64,000 nucleotides of DNA from Wenxinia marina DSM 24838 (lineage in GTDB: Bacteria > Pseudomonadota > Alphaproteobacteria > Rhodobacterales > Rhodobacteraceae), in NCBI RefSeq assembly GCF_000379485.1, contig NZ_KB902314.1:124001-188000 (forward strand). Direction: 5' to 3'. The notes under the pieces are model-generated. The model saw nothing but the letters and a program-made list of their open reading frames with translations, searched no databases and was not told the origin of the DNA. Every line of letters begins with the position of its first letter. Position 1 is the first letter of the stretch. Shown one piece after another: positions 1-10,626 of this stretch. Position numbers and translations under genes: made by a program.

Positions 1-687
1 CGCGCGCCTAACGACGACGGCTCGATCTCCGAGGCGACCGCCGCCGCGTGGGAGGAGGAACTCGCCGCGCTGCGCGCCCGCATCGAGGAACAGGCGACGA
101 CCGTCCAGACGCTGAGCGACGAAGCCGCCGCCGCCCGCGCCGCCGCCGAAGAGGCCGCGGCCGCCGAGGAGGACGCCGCCGCCGTGGCCGAGCGCACCGC
201 CGCCCGCGCCGCGCTGTCGCAGGTGCAGGCCGCGCTGGAGACCGGGCAGCCCTATGCCGACCCGCTGACCCAGCTGGACGACATGACCGAGCAGGAGATC
301 CCGGCCGGCCTGTCCGGCCCGGCCGAGGCCGGCGTGCCGACTCTCGCGGCCCTGCAGGAGAGCTTCCCCGAGGCGGCCCGCGCGGCCCTTGCCGCCGCCC
401 GCGCCGAGGGTCTCGCCGACGAGGGCGGCAACCGCTTCACCGCCCTCCTCCGGTCGTCCCTCGAAGTCCGCTCGACCGAGCCTCGCCCCGGCGACGATCC
501 CGACGCGATCCTGTCGCGGGCCCAGGCCGCCATGCGCGAGGGCCGGCTCTCCGACGCAATGGCCGAGGTCGAGGCGCTGCCGGGCCCCGTGGCCACCGCG
601 ATGACGGATTGGACCGAGGCCGCCCGCACCCGCATCGACGCGGTTACCGCCGCCGACACCCTGTCCCAGGCCCTGGCCGAGAACTGA
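1..687 (+). CDS. Mitofilin-like membrane-associated protein (COG4223 type), 5' end outside window
   Basis: The reading frame is open from the first base to a TGA at 685-687, giving the last 228 residues of a longer protein. The visible part starts with a long Ala/Glu-rich stretch with coiled-coil character (roughly residues 10-75). An alpha-helical C-terminal region with repeated Ala/Leu/Glu pattern follows, ending LSQALAEN. This fits the mitofilin-like proteins that precede hemY in Rhodobacteraceae; those carry an N-terminal membrane anchor, which would lie upstream of this window. The gap to hemY is 12 bases, so the two are probably co-transcribed. The function is not established; a role in envelope or inner-membrane organisation is inferred from the family only. 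Confidence 0.7.
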   Translation, partial: RAPNDDGSISEATAAAWEEELAALRARIEEQATTVQTLSDEAAAARAAAEEAAAAEEDAAAVAERTAARAALSQVQAALETGQPYADPLTQLDDMTEQEIPAGLSGPAEAGVPTLAALQESFPEAARAALAAARAEGLADEGGNRFTALLRSSLEVRSTEPRPGDDPDAILSRAQAAMREGRLSDAMAEVEALPGPVATAMTDWTEAARTRIDAVTAADTLSQALAEN

Positions 688-699
688 GGCGAACCTTCC

Positions 700-2229
700 A
701 TGTTGTGGTCCCTGCTGAAAATCCTGGTCTTCGTCGCGGTCGTCATCGCCGTCACGCTGGGCGCGATCTACCTGACCACGCTCGACGGCGGGGCGGTGGT
801 GCAGGTCGCCGGCCTCGAGTTCACGCTGGGCCCGCTGGAGCTGGTGATCGGCTTCATCGTGCTGGTGATCCTGGTCTGGATCGCGCTCAAGGTGCTGGGC
901 TTCCTCGTCGCGCTGCTGCGGTTCATCAACGGCGACGAGACTTCGCTGTCCCGCTACTTCACCCGCAATCGCGAGCGGAAGGGCATCGACGCGCTGGCCG
1001 ACGGGATGCTGGCGCTCGCCGCGGGCGAGGGCAACGTGGCCCTGCTGAAGGCCGAGCGGGCGGACCGGCTGCTCGACCGGCCAAGCGCCACGAACCTGCT
1101 CAAGGCGCAGGCCGCCGACATGATCGGCGACCGCGCCCGGGCCGAGGCGGCGTACAAGGCGCTGATCGCCGAGGACCGCACCCGGTTCGTCGGCATCCGG
1201 GGCATCCTTCAGCACAAGCTTGCCGACGGCGACGACGTCACCGCGCTCAAGCTGGCCGCGAAGGCGTTCGAGCTGAAGCCGGCGCACCCCGAGACGCAGG
1301 ACACGCTGATGCGCCTGCAGGCCGAGAGCCACGACTGGGCCGGCGCGCGCCGCACCCTGGGCGCCAAGCTCAAGCACGGCACCCTGCCCAAGGACGTCTA
1401 CAAGCGCCGCGACGCGGTGCTCGCCCTGTCCGAGGCCAAGGAGGTGTTCGAGGAGGGCGCGACGATCGAGGCCCGCGAGGAGGCGATCGAGGCGAACCGC
1501 CTGTCGCCCGACCTGATCCCCGGCGCCGTCATGGCCGCCCGCGGCTACATCGAGAAGGGCAACACCCGCTACGCGACCCGCATCCTCAAGAAGGCGTGGG
1601 AGGTGCAGCCGCACCCCGACCTCGCCGCTGCGTTCGCCGAGATCGCCCCGAACGAGAGTGCAGCGGCGCGCAAGAGCCGGTTCCAGGCCCTCACCCGCCT
1701 GCATCCGGCGAACCCCGAGACGCGGATGCTCGCGGCCGAACTCGAAATCGCGGCCGAGGACTTCCCTGCCGCGCGCCGGGCGCTGGGCGACCTGAACGAG
1801 ACCGATCCGACCGCCCGCAGCCTGACGCTGATGGCGGCGATCGAGCGCGGGATGGGCGCCGACGAGGCGGTGGTGCGCGGCTGGCTGACCCGGGCGCTGA
1901 CTGCGCCGCGCGGGCCGCAATGGATCTGCGACAATTGTCAGCAGGTGCACGCGAACTGGATGCCGGTCTGCAGCAACTGCCACGGCTTCGACACGCTCAG
2001 CTGGCGCCGACCGCCCCACGCCGAGGTGGCGATGCCCGCCTCGACCGAGATGCTGCCGCTGGTCGTCGGGGGCGCGGGCGCCGGGACCGCGATCGCCGTG
2101 CCCGACACGCCTCCCGCGACCTCCGCGCCGGCGGAGCCGCCGGCCGAGGCCGTGGCCGACCCCTCCACGCCGCGCGTGGACGAGACCGTCGCCGCATCGC
2201 CTGACGAAGAGGCAAGGCCGCCAAATTAG
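700..2229 (+). CDS. hemY: HemY-type TPR membrane protein with C-terminal zinc ribbon
   Basis: A protein of 509 residues with two N-terminal membrane segments (about residues 5-27 and 46-72), the layout of the HemY_N domain. A long alpha-helical TPR-like region follows up to about residue 400. The proteins of this family are associated with haem synthesis loci; their molecular role remains unclear. After the TPR part there is a four-cysteine motif, WICDNCQQVHANW then VCSNC, with Cys 410, 413, 424 and 427. This looks like a zinc ribbon of the LapB/rubredoxin kind and is absent from the shorter E. coli HemY (about 400 residues). A Pro/Ala-rich tail of about 70 residues ends the protein. ATG at 700 follows the preceding stop by 12 bases. 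Confidence 0.85.
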   Translation: MLWSLLKILVFVAVVIAVTLGAIYLTTLDGGAVVQVAGLEFTLGPLELVIGFIVLVILVWIALKVLGFLVALLRFINGDETSLSRYFTRNRERKGIDALADGMLALAAGEGNVALLKAERADRLLDRPSATNLLKAQAADMIGDRARAEAAYKALIAEDRTRFVGIRGILQHKLADGDDVTALKLAAKAFELKPAHPETQDTLMRLQAESHDWAGARRTLGAKLKHGTLPKDVYKRRDAVLALSEAKEVFEEGATIEAREEAIEANRLSPDLIPGAVMAARGYIEKGNTRYATRILKKAWEVQPHPDLAAAFAEIAPNESAAARKSRFQALTRLHPANPETRMLAAELEIAAEDFPAARRALGDLNETDPTARSLTLMAAIERGMGADEAVVRGWLTRALTAPRGPQWICDNCQQVHANWMPVCSNCHGFDTLSWRRPPHAEVAMPASTEMLPLVVGGAGAGTAIAVPDTPPATSAPAEPPAEAVADPSTPRVDETVAASPDEEARPPN

Positions 2230-2272
2230 CGCTTCCGCCCCGGCGGCAGGGGTGCTATTGCCCCGCCCCGTG

Positions 2273-2348
2273 GCCGGTGTAGCTCAGCTGGTAGAGCACG
2301 TCATTCGTAATGATGGGGTCGGGGGTTCGAGTCCCTTCACCGGCACCA
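2273..2348 (+). tRNA. tRNA-Thr (anticodon CGT)
   Basis: A full cloverleaf can be folded. The 7-bp acceptor stem GCCGGTG/CACCGGC spans 2273-2279 with 2338-2344. The D-arm contains AGCTCAGCTGGTAGAGC. The anticodon stem CGTCA/TGATG has a 7-base loop TTCGTAA, with anticodon CGT at 2306-2308, and the T-loop is GGTTCGAGTCC. The discriminator is A2345 and the CCA end is encoded at 2346-2348. It reads the ACG threonine codon. Confidence 0.97.
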
Positions 2349-2365
2349 CCTGACCCCTCCGGGGG

Positions 2366-2842
2366 TCAGTTCCAGCGCCAGCGGGCGCAGTACCCCTCGG
2401 CGATCAGCACCTCTCCCAGGTCCCGCCCGTCCGCCATGCGGCAGGTGCCGACCTCGCGGTCGTAGCTGCGGCGACCTTCCAGGTCGCACGAGACCGCGGA
2501 ACGAACGAGGAGCTGGCGGACCCTGTCCGTCGCCCGGTCGCCTTCCGCCGTTCCCGCCTCGGCGCAGTCGAGGTTCGCGATGCGCACCGGCACGCCGCCC
2601 ACCTCGATCGTGTCTGCGTCCCGGATGTGGGTCACGCGGGCCGACAGGTCGCCGCCCCGCGCTCCCACGGGCGTCCAGGCGCCGCCGCCGTCCGGGATCG
2701 AGGGCCGGTCGGACGCGGGCAGGGGATCGGGCGGCAGGGCGAGCCACAGCGCGAGCGCCGCCAGCGGCAGCAGCAGCACCCGTCCCGGCAGCAGGCGGCT
2801 GCGCCGGCGACGCGTGCGGCGGAATCGAACGACCTGTCCCAT
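2366..2842 (-). CDS. Membrane-anchored thermonuclease (SNase-like) family protein
   Basis: A protein of 158 residues. The N-terminus is very basic (FRRTRRRRSR) and is followed by one hydrophobic segment (about residues 18-37). This predicts a membrane anchor or signal peptide with the rest outside the cytoplasm. The remainder is an OB-fold SNase-like domain. THIRDADTIEVGG marks the first strands, and VRIANLDCAEAG carries the Arg and Glu matching the catalytic Arg35 and Glu43 of staphylococcal nuclease. SYDREVGTC carries the Arg matching Arg87. The domain is short, so the C-terminal helix is minimal. It lies convergent with tRNA-Thr. Nuclease activity is inferred from the retained residues. 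Confidence 0.75.
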   Translation of the reverse strand: MGQVVRFRRTRRRRSRLLPGRVLLLPLAALALWLALPPDPLPASDRPSIPDGGGAWTPVGARGGDLSARVTHIRDADTIEVGGVPVRIANLDCAEAGTAEGDRATDRVRQLLVRSAVSCDLEGRRSYDREVGTCRMADGRDLGEVLIAEGYCARWRWN

Positions 2843-2881
2843 GGGGCGAGGGTGGCGGACCCGTGGGGCCGGAGTGTGGCG

Positions 2882-3946
2882 TCAGCGCGGCCCGGCGCGT
2901 CCCATCCGCAGCCGGTCGAAGATCGGCTTGGCGAACACGATCACCAGGACGATCCGCACCAGGTGCGTGACCGAGACGTAGGCCACGTCCTGCCCCATCG
3001 CGAGCGCGAGGAGGCCCATCTCGGCCAGTCCCCCGGGGGAGAAGCCGAGAAACGCCTGCGCCATCGGCAGGCCGGCCATCCGCGACACGGCCAGGGCGCT
3101 CGCCAGTGCGGCGACCAGCATCAGCGCCGACGATCCGAACGCAAGGACAAGGTCCCGGCCAACGTCCCGCACCTGCGTGCCGAGGAACCGGGCGCCGACG
3201 ATGGTGCCGATGCACAGCTGCGCGCCCATGACGAGGAGCGTTGGCGGTGCGATCGAGACGATCCCCGACACGTGCGCCGCGCCGCTGAGGATCATCGGCC
3301 CCAGGATCGGCGCCGCCGACAGGCGCATCCACTGCGCCACCAGCGTCCCGACGATGGCGCAGCCCGCGAGGATCGCCCAGTCGGAGAGAGAGGGATCGCC
3401 GAGAGCCACCCAGCTCGACCCCGATTGCCGGCTCACGCCGAGGACCGAGCCGAAGAACACGCCCACCAGCGAGACGACGACGAGGATCCGGCTGGCGTGG
3501 GCCAGCGCGATCTTGCGCTCGTCCCCGCCCGCCGCCGCGCCGAGGATCAGCATGTCGTTGAGGCCGCCGGGCATCGAGCAGAAGTAGGCCGTCACCGGGT
3601 CGTGCTCGCCGAAGCGGCGGTAGAACCGGTAGGACAGGAACGCCGCCACCGACAGGAACAGCGGCAGGATCGCGAGCGTCGGCAGCCAGCGGACGGCCTG
3701 CGCCAGCGTCTCGTGGTTCAGGCCCGACCCCAGGAGGACGCCGAGGACCGGGATCACGAACGGTCGCAGCGCGACCGGCGGCGCGATCGGCGCGTGGGCG
3801 AGCGCGCTGCAGGTGACGAAGATCATCGGTCCGATCATCCATGGCAGCGGCAGCCCCGTCGTGCTGGCGGCGAGGCCCCCGACCACGCCGATCGCGAGCG
3901 CGAGGCCCTGGCGGGTCCAGCCGAGTCCACGCCGGAGGATCCTCAT
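2882..3946 (-). CDS. AbrB-family membrane permease
   Basis: A protein of 354 residues made of about ten hydrophobic segments, starting MRILRRGLGWTRQGL and followed by repeated Gly/Leu-rich helices such as VGGLAASTTGLPLPWMIGPM. This is the AbrB/PF05145 family, often labelled ammonia-monooxygenase-like although no such enzyme activity is implied. A longer frame runs upstream through the overlapping gene, but the chosen ATG at 3946 overlaps the gluconokinase stop by four bases (ATGA). That overlap argues for translational coupling and fixes the start. The substrate is unknown. Confidence 0.8.
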   Translation of the reverse strand: MRILRRGLGWTRQGLALAIGVVGGLAASTTGLPLPWMIGPMIFVTCSALAHAPIAPPVALRPFVIPVLGVLLGSGLNHETLAQAVRWLPTLAILPLFLSVAAFLSYRFYRRFGEHDPVTAYFCSMPGGLNDMLILGAAAGGDERKIALAHASRILVVVSLVGVFFGSVLGVSRQSGSSWVALGDPSLSDWAILAGCAIVGTLVAQWMRLSAAPILGPMILSGAAHVSGIVSIAPPTLLVMGAQLCIGTIVGARFLGTQVRDVGRDLVLAFGSSALMLVAALASALAVSRMAGLPMAQAFLGFSPGGLAEMGLLALAMGQDVAYVSVTHLVRIVLVIVFAKPIFDRLRMGRAGPR

Positions 3947-4437
3947 CCGCGCAGGCGCCGCGCCGCCTCGTTCACGATCTGCTCGGGCGTCCGCGCCACG
4001 TCGACGATCACCGCCCGCTCTTCCGCGGTCGGTCGCTCCAGCGTCGCGATCTGGCTGTCGAGCAGGCTGAGCGGCATGAAGTGCCCGGCGCGCGACTGCA
4101 TCCGCTGGCGCAGGATCGCCGTGTCGCCGTGCAGCAGCAGGAAACCGACCTCGCGCTTGGCCGCGGTGCGGATGCGGTCGCGGTAGATCCGCTTCAGCGC
4201 CGAGCACGCGATGACCTTCGGCGGCTCCGGCGGGCCCAACTCCGCGCCGACGCGGTCGAGCCACACCCAGCGGTCCGCATCCTCCAGCGGGTGGCCGCCG
4301 GCCATCTTGCGGACGTTCTCCTCGGGGTGCAGGTCGTCGCCGTCGATGAAGTCGAGGCCCAGCCGGTCGGCGAGCATCCGGCCGATCAGGCTCTTGCCCG
4401 AGCCGGAGACCCCCATGACGACGATCGAATGCTGCAT
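3943..4437 (-). CDS. gntK: Gluconokinase
   Basis: A cytoplasmic kinase of 164 residues that phosphorylates D-gluconate to 6-phosphogluconate, feeding the Entner-Doudoroff and pentose phosphate routes (EC 2.7.1.12). The P-loop GVSGSGKS lies at residues 9-16. FIDGDDLHPEENVRKMAGG and DRWVWLD are signatures of the GntK/IdnK group, and the length matches the family. It is the first gene of a two-gene unit with the AbrB-type permease, whose start codon overlaps its stop. Gluconate transporters of the GntP/GntT type are not visible nearby. Whether the AbrB permease handles a related acid is speculation. Confidence 0.93.
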   Translation of the reverse strand: MQHSIVVMGVSGSGKSLIGRMLADRLGLDFIDGDDLHPEENVRKMAGGHPLEDADRWVWLDRVGAELGPPEPPKVIACSALKRIYRDRIRTAAKREVGFLLLHGDTAILRQRMQSRAGHFMPLSLLDSQIATLERPTAEERAVIVDVARTPEQIVNEAARRLRG

Positions 4438-4543
4438 GCCCTGCTCCCGCCTTGCCCGGCAGAGGTAGCGAACGGCGGCGGCAAGGGCAAACCGGGGGAT
4501 GCCGATAGAGGGCGTCGGACCCGGAAAGTGACGAGGGGGAGCG

Positions 4544-6406
4544 CTAGTGCACGAGCTGCGCCATGTCCGCCGAGATGGCGACGGAGACGCCGCTTCCGGT
4601 CCAATCGACGTCCATCGTGCCCATCAGCTGCCCCTCCACGGTGGAGCGGACCAGGCGGCTGCCGAAGCCGAGGGACGTGGGCGGGTGGAGGGCGGTGCCG
4701 GGAACCGTCTCGGTCCAGGACAGGTCGAAGCGGTCGCGGTCGATCGTCCAGTCGACGGCCAGCCGCCCGCCCGGCAGCTTGAGTGCGCCGTACTTCGCCG
4801 CATTCGTCGCCAGTTCGTGCAGGATCAGCGCGATCCCCGTCGAGGCGCGGTCGCCGACCGTGAGGTCCGGACCCGTCAGCGTCACCCGCCCCGGCTCCTG
4901 CGGGAGGAGGTGGGGCCGCAGCACCTCGTCCACCAGCGGGCGCAGCGGGGCGGCGCGCTGCACCTCCTGCGACGAGCTGCCGATGCGGATCAGGTCGTGC
5001 GCCTTCCCCAGGGCCGCGAGGCGGCCCTTCAGCGTCTCGCCCATCTCGGCGGCCGACGATGCGGATCGGGCCGTCATCGAGACCATGCCCGACACGATCG
5101 AGAACAGGTTCTTGATCCGGTGGTTCAGCTCCTGCAGCACCAGGACCCGCGACTCCTCGGCCATCTTGAGGTCATGGATGTCGGTGCAGGTGCCGAACCA
5201 CCGGGCGATCTCGCCGTCCGGGCCGCGCACGCACTGGGCGCGTCCGATGACCCAGCGGTACTCGCCGGTATTGTGCCGCAGGCGGTATTCGATGTGGTAG
5301 GGCTCGCCGGTGTCGAGGCTGTGCTGCCACCTCGCACGCGCGCGGACGCGGTCCTCGGGGTGGAACATGCCGTTCCATTCCTCGCCGTCGGTCGAGCCTT
5401 CGGGGACGCCGGTATATTCGTACCAGCGGTCGTTGTAGTAGTCGTGGAAGCCGTCCGGCCGGGTCGACCAGATCATCTGGTCGATCGAGTTCACGATCGC
5501 CTCGTACCGGGCCTCGCTGACGCGCAGCGCCTCTTCCGCCCGGATCGTGTCGGTGACGTCGGTGGCCTGCACGAAGATCCCGTAGCGCGAGCCGGCGCCG
5601 TCGTTCACCGGCTGCAGGATGAAGTCGACGTGGCGCACCTCCCGTCCGTCGGTCCTTTCCAGCTCGACCGGCACGGCGCGGCCGCTCTGCGGCCGGCCGG
5701 TGCGGTACACGTCGTCGCACATCGCGACGAAGCCCTGGCCGACGAGCTCCGGCAGGCCCTCGACCAGCGGTCTTCCCACCAGGTCGCTCCGCCCCACGAG
5801 CGTCTCGTAAGCCGCGTTGGCGATCTCGAACGTGTGCCTCGGCCCGCGGAGTATCGCAATGGCACCGGGCGTCTGGTCGAACAGGTAGGCGAATCGCTCG
5901 ATGTCCGCCTCGGCCTTGCGACGGGCCAGCACGATGTCGGTGGTCTCGTTCCCCTGGTTGAAGACCCCGGCGACGCGGCCGTCCTCGCCCCGGATCGGGG
6001 TGAAGCTGTAGTTCCAGTAGGTCTCCTGCGGGGCGCCGCCGCGGACCATCGGCAGCATCTGGTCGTAGGTCGAGAACCCCTCGCCCGTCTCGAGCACTCG
6101 CTCGATCTGCGGGCCGATCACATCCCAGATGTCGCTCCATACCTCGGCGGCCGGACGGCCCAGCGCCGCGGGATGCCGGTCGCCCGGAATTGGCGACCAC
6201 GCGTCGTTGTAGAGAAGCCGGAGGTCGGGGCCCCAGTAGATCGCGGTCGGAAAGCTGGAGTGGAGGCAGATCGACAGCGCCGAGCGAAGCGATTGCGGCC
6301 ATGCCTCGGTCGCGCCGAAGGGCGTGCCCGCCCAGTCGTGCGAGCGGATCAGTTCCCCCAACCGGCCACCGCCGTCGAGGAAGAGCCTAGAGGTCTCGTC
6401 TCGCAT
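4544..6406 (-). CDS. PAS-domain HWE-family sensor histidine kinase
   Basis: A protein of 620 residues with no membrane segment, so probably a cytoplasmic sensor. Three PAS-like regions can be recognised, at about residues 30-165, 170-290 and 300-415. The third ends with a PAC-type motif YRLRHNTGEYRWVIGRA. The phosphoacceptor region LQELNHRIKNLFSIVSGM is followed by an N-box (LILHELATNAAKYGALK), a W-x-E motif in DLSWTETVPG, and a G-box (GFGSRLVRSTVEGQLMG). These are the marks of the HWE kinases, many of which act in light or general stress response signalling. No receiver domain or response regulator lies next to it. ATG at 6406 is preferred over one 27 bases upstream because AAGGA stands about 14 bases before it. 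Confidence 0.9.
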   Translation of the reverse strand: MRDETSRLFLDGGGRLGELIRSHDWAGTPFGATEAWPQSLRSALSICLHSSFPTAIYWGPDLRLLYNDAWSPIPGDRHPAALGRPAAEVWSDIWDVIGPQIERVLETGEGFSTYDQMLPMVRGGAPQETYWNYSFTPIRGEDGRVAGVFNQGNETTDIVLARRKAEADIERFAYLFDQTPGAIAILRGPRHTFEIANAAYETLVGRSDLVGRPLVEGLPELVGQGFVAMCDDVYRTGRPQSGRAVPVELERTDGREVRHVDFILQPVNDGAGSRYGIFVQATDVTDTIRAEEALRVSEARYEAIVNSIDQMIWSTRPDGFHDYYNDRWYEYTGVPEGSTDGEEWNGMFHPEDRVRARARWQHSLDTGEPYHIEYRLRHNTGEYRWVIGRAQCVRGPDGEIARWFGTCTDIHDLKMAEESRVLVLQELNHRIKNLFSIVSGMVSMTARSASSAAEMGETLKGRLAALGKAHDLIRIGSSSQEVQRAAPLRPLVDEVLRPHLLPQEPGRVTLTGPDLTVGDRASTGIALILHELATNAAKYGALKLPGGRLAVDWTIDRDRFDLSWTETVPGTALHPPTSLGFGSRLVRSTVEGQLMGTMDVDWTGSGVSVAISADMAQLVH

Positions 6407-6528
6407 GGATGGGCACCGGTCCTTTCGAGTCATCCATAGGATGATCGGATCGGCGTGCAAATCACTCTTTTGACCGGAAGGCCCGCCTCCCCGGCCGACC
6501 GAAGGCTGCCGTTGCGAAAACCGACCGC

Positions 6529-9004
<2,476 letters not shown>

Positions 9005-9028
9005 CCCGAAACCCCATATTTTGTGGTC

Positions 9029-9649
9029 TCAGGTGAACGGAATCACCAGCCCCACGGCGACCAGCAGGCCGCCCGCGATCAGGTTCGTCCGCCGCAGCGC
9101 CTGTGGCGAGCGCAGCAGCGCCCGGGCCTTGCCGATGAAGCCGGCCATGATCAGGTTGCCGGCCAGCGGAACGATGAGCGACGCCAGGCAGATCAGCGCG
9201 ATGTCCGCCACCGTCAGCCGCGCGAAGTCGAAGAAGCCGGGCAGGATGCCCATGTAGAACAGGATCGCCTTGGGATTGCCGAGGATCACCGCCACACCGG
9301 CAAGGAACCCTGCCCACATGCCGGGCCGCGTCAGCCGCCCGTCGGTCGAGATCGGCTTGCCGGCGTGGCGGATGACCAGCAGTCCCATCACCAGGAAGGT
9401 CGCACAGGCGACCCATTTCAGCAACTCAAGGAAGCCGCCGTAGACCGACACGATCCAGCCGACGCCGAGGATCGCCAGCAGCGGCCACAGCACGTCGCCG
9501 ACGCAGACGCCCAAGGCCAGCGGCCAGGCCGACTGGAAGCCGCCCGACAGGGCACGCGCCGTCAGCGCCACCCAGACCGGTCCCGGCGTCAGGAACAGCG
9601 CCAGCAGCGCCAGCGCATAGAGGCCGAGGTCGGCGGCTGCGATCGTCAT
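9029..9649 (-). CDS. LysE/RhtB-family exporter
   Basis: A protein of 206 residues with about six hydrophobic segments. The N-terminal FLTPGPVWVALTARAL is the family signature (TPGP in the first helix), and NPKAILFYMGILPGF is the second conserved stretch. Family members export amino acids such as lysine, homoserine or threonine, but the substrate cannot be read from the sequence. ATG at 9649 follows the GNAT gene stop by 7 bases, so the two are likely in one transcript. Confidence 0.87.
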   Translation of the reverse strand: MTIAAADLGLYALALLALFLTPGPVWVALTARALSGGFQSAWPLALGVCVGDVLWPLLAILGVGWIVSVYGGFLELLKWVACATFLVMGLLVIRHAGKPISTDGRLTRPGMWAGFLAGVAVILGNPKAILFYMGILPGFFDFARLTVADIALICLASLIVPLAGNLIMAGFIGKARALLRSPQALRRTNLIAGGLLVAVGLVIPFT

Positions 9650-9656
9650 CTTCGGC

Positions 9657-10187
9657 TCAGAACAGCGGGCCCATGAGGTCGAGGTCCGCGGCTCCATCCC
9701 ATGCCGCCCCGGCGAGGGGAAGGACCATGAGGGTCTCCGACACGCCGGTGCAGGTCTCGCCCGTCGCCGCGCCGTCCATGCCGGTCCAGCGCATCGGGTT
9801 GTCCGGGAACGCGACGAACCCCGCGCCAGCATAGAGCGGCCGGTCGCCGAACAGCAGCAGGAACTCCGCCCGCGTCTCGCGCGCCGCCGCGATCGCCTCG
9901 GGCAGCAGGCGCGAGGCGACGCCCTGCCCCTGCCTCGCCGGATCGGTCGCCACTTCGGCGAGGCCCACGATGTCCACGAGCCGCCCGCCCAGCCGCACGG
10001 CGCGGTAGCACAGCGCCATGTGACCGACGACGGCGTCCCCGTCGCGCATGACCAGCCGCAGGTGATGCCGCTGCTTGTAGAAGGTCCGCCCCCCGAACCC
10101 GACATCGAACGCGCTCTCCAGCAGCGCCGCGATCGCCGCCTCGTCGGCGGCGGTCAGGTGCCATTCGGAAATCCGATCGATCTTCAT
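9657..10187 (-). CDS. GNAT-family N-acetyltransferase
   Basis: A protein of 176 residues with the GNAT fold. VGLAEVATDPARQGQGVASRLL contains the acetyl-CoA pyrophosphate-binding Q-G-Q-G-V-A loop at about residues 85-95. FLLLFGDRPLYAGAGFV matches the beta-5/alpha-4 region. The acceptor substrate is unknown. It sits between a VOC-family gene and a LysE exporter, all on the minus strand, downstream of recF. Confidence 0.85.
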   Translation of the reverse strand: MKIDRISEWHLTAADEAAIAALLESAFDVGFGGRTFYKQRHHLRLVMRDGDAVVGHMALCYRAVRLGGRLVDIVGLAEVATDPARQGQGVASRLLPEAIAAARETRAEFLLLFGDRPLYAGAGFVAFPDNPMRWTGMDGAATGETCTGVSETLMVLPLAGAAWDGAADLDLMGPLF

Positions 10188-10197
10188 GCCGGGCGTC

Positions 10198-10626
10198 TCA
10201 TGCGTTCGGCAGGGTCAGGCTGCCGTCCTCGGCCAGCGGCCAGAACGGGTTCATCGCGACTTCCCAGACGTGCCCGTCCGGGTCGGCCCAGTAGCCGGAA
10301 TAGCCGCCCCAGAAGACCTTCTCGGGCCGCTTCAGCGCCTCGGCGCCGGCCGCCAGCGCCGCCTCGAACGCGGCGTCGACCTCCGCCTCGGTGCCGAAGT
10401 TCTGCGCCAGCGTGATCGCCCCGGTGCCGAGCATGGTGCCGGACCGGCCTTGATCCTGGGCCAGGTCCGCGACGCCGAACAGGCCGAGCACCATCCCGTT
10501 CATCTGGTAGAAGCTGACGCTCTCCTGCTCTTCCGCCGGCCGCCAGCCGAGCGCGGCATAGAAGGCGCGGGAGCGGGCGAGGTCGTTCACGCCGAGGGTG
10601 ACGAGGGTGATGCGCTGCGGGATCAT
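10198..10626 (-). CDS. VOC-family (glyoxalase/bleomycin-resistance-like) protein
   Basis: A protein of 142 residues with two beta-alpha-beta-beta-beta modules. It begins PQRITLVTLGVNDLARSRAFYAAL and ends near GYSGYWADPDGHVWEVAMNP, the usual frame of single-domain VOC proteins. The metal-ligand pattern and substrate are not clear. Its start overlaps the recF stop by four bases (ATGA), which couples it to recF. Confidence 0.85.
   Translation of the reverse strand: MIPQRITLVTLGVNDLARSRAFYAALGWRPAEEQESVSFYQMNGMVLGLFGVADLAQDQGRSGTMLGTGAITLAQNFGTEAEVDAAFEAALAAGAEALKRPEKVFWGGYSGYWADPDGHVWEVAMNPFWPLAEDGSLTLPNA

Noticed and set aside
2882-4264. Longer version of the AbrB-type permease starting upstream
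   Set aside because: The extra N-terminal part is Arg/Ala-rich shadow of the gluconokinase gene; the ATGA overlap at 3943-3946 gives the natural start.
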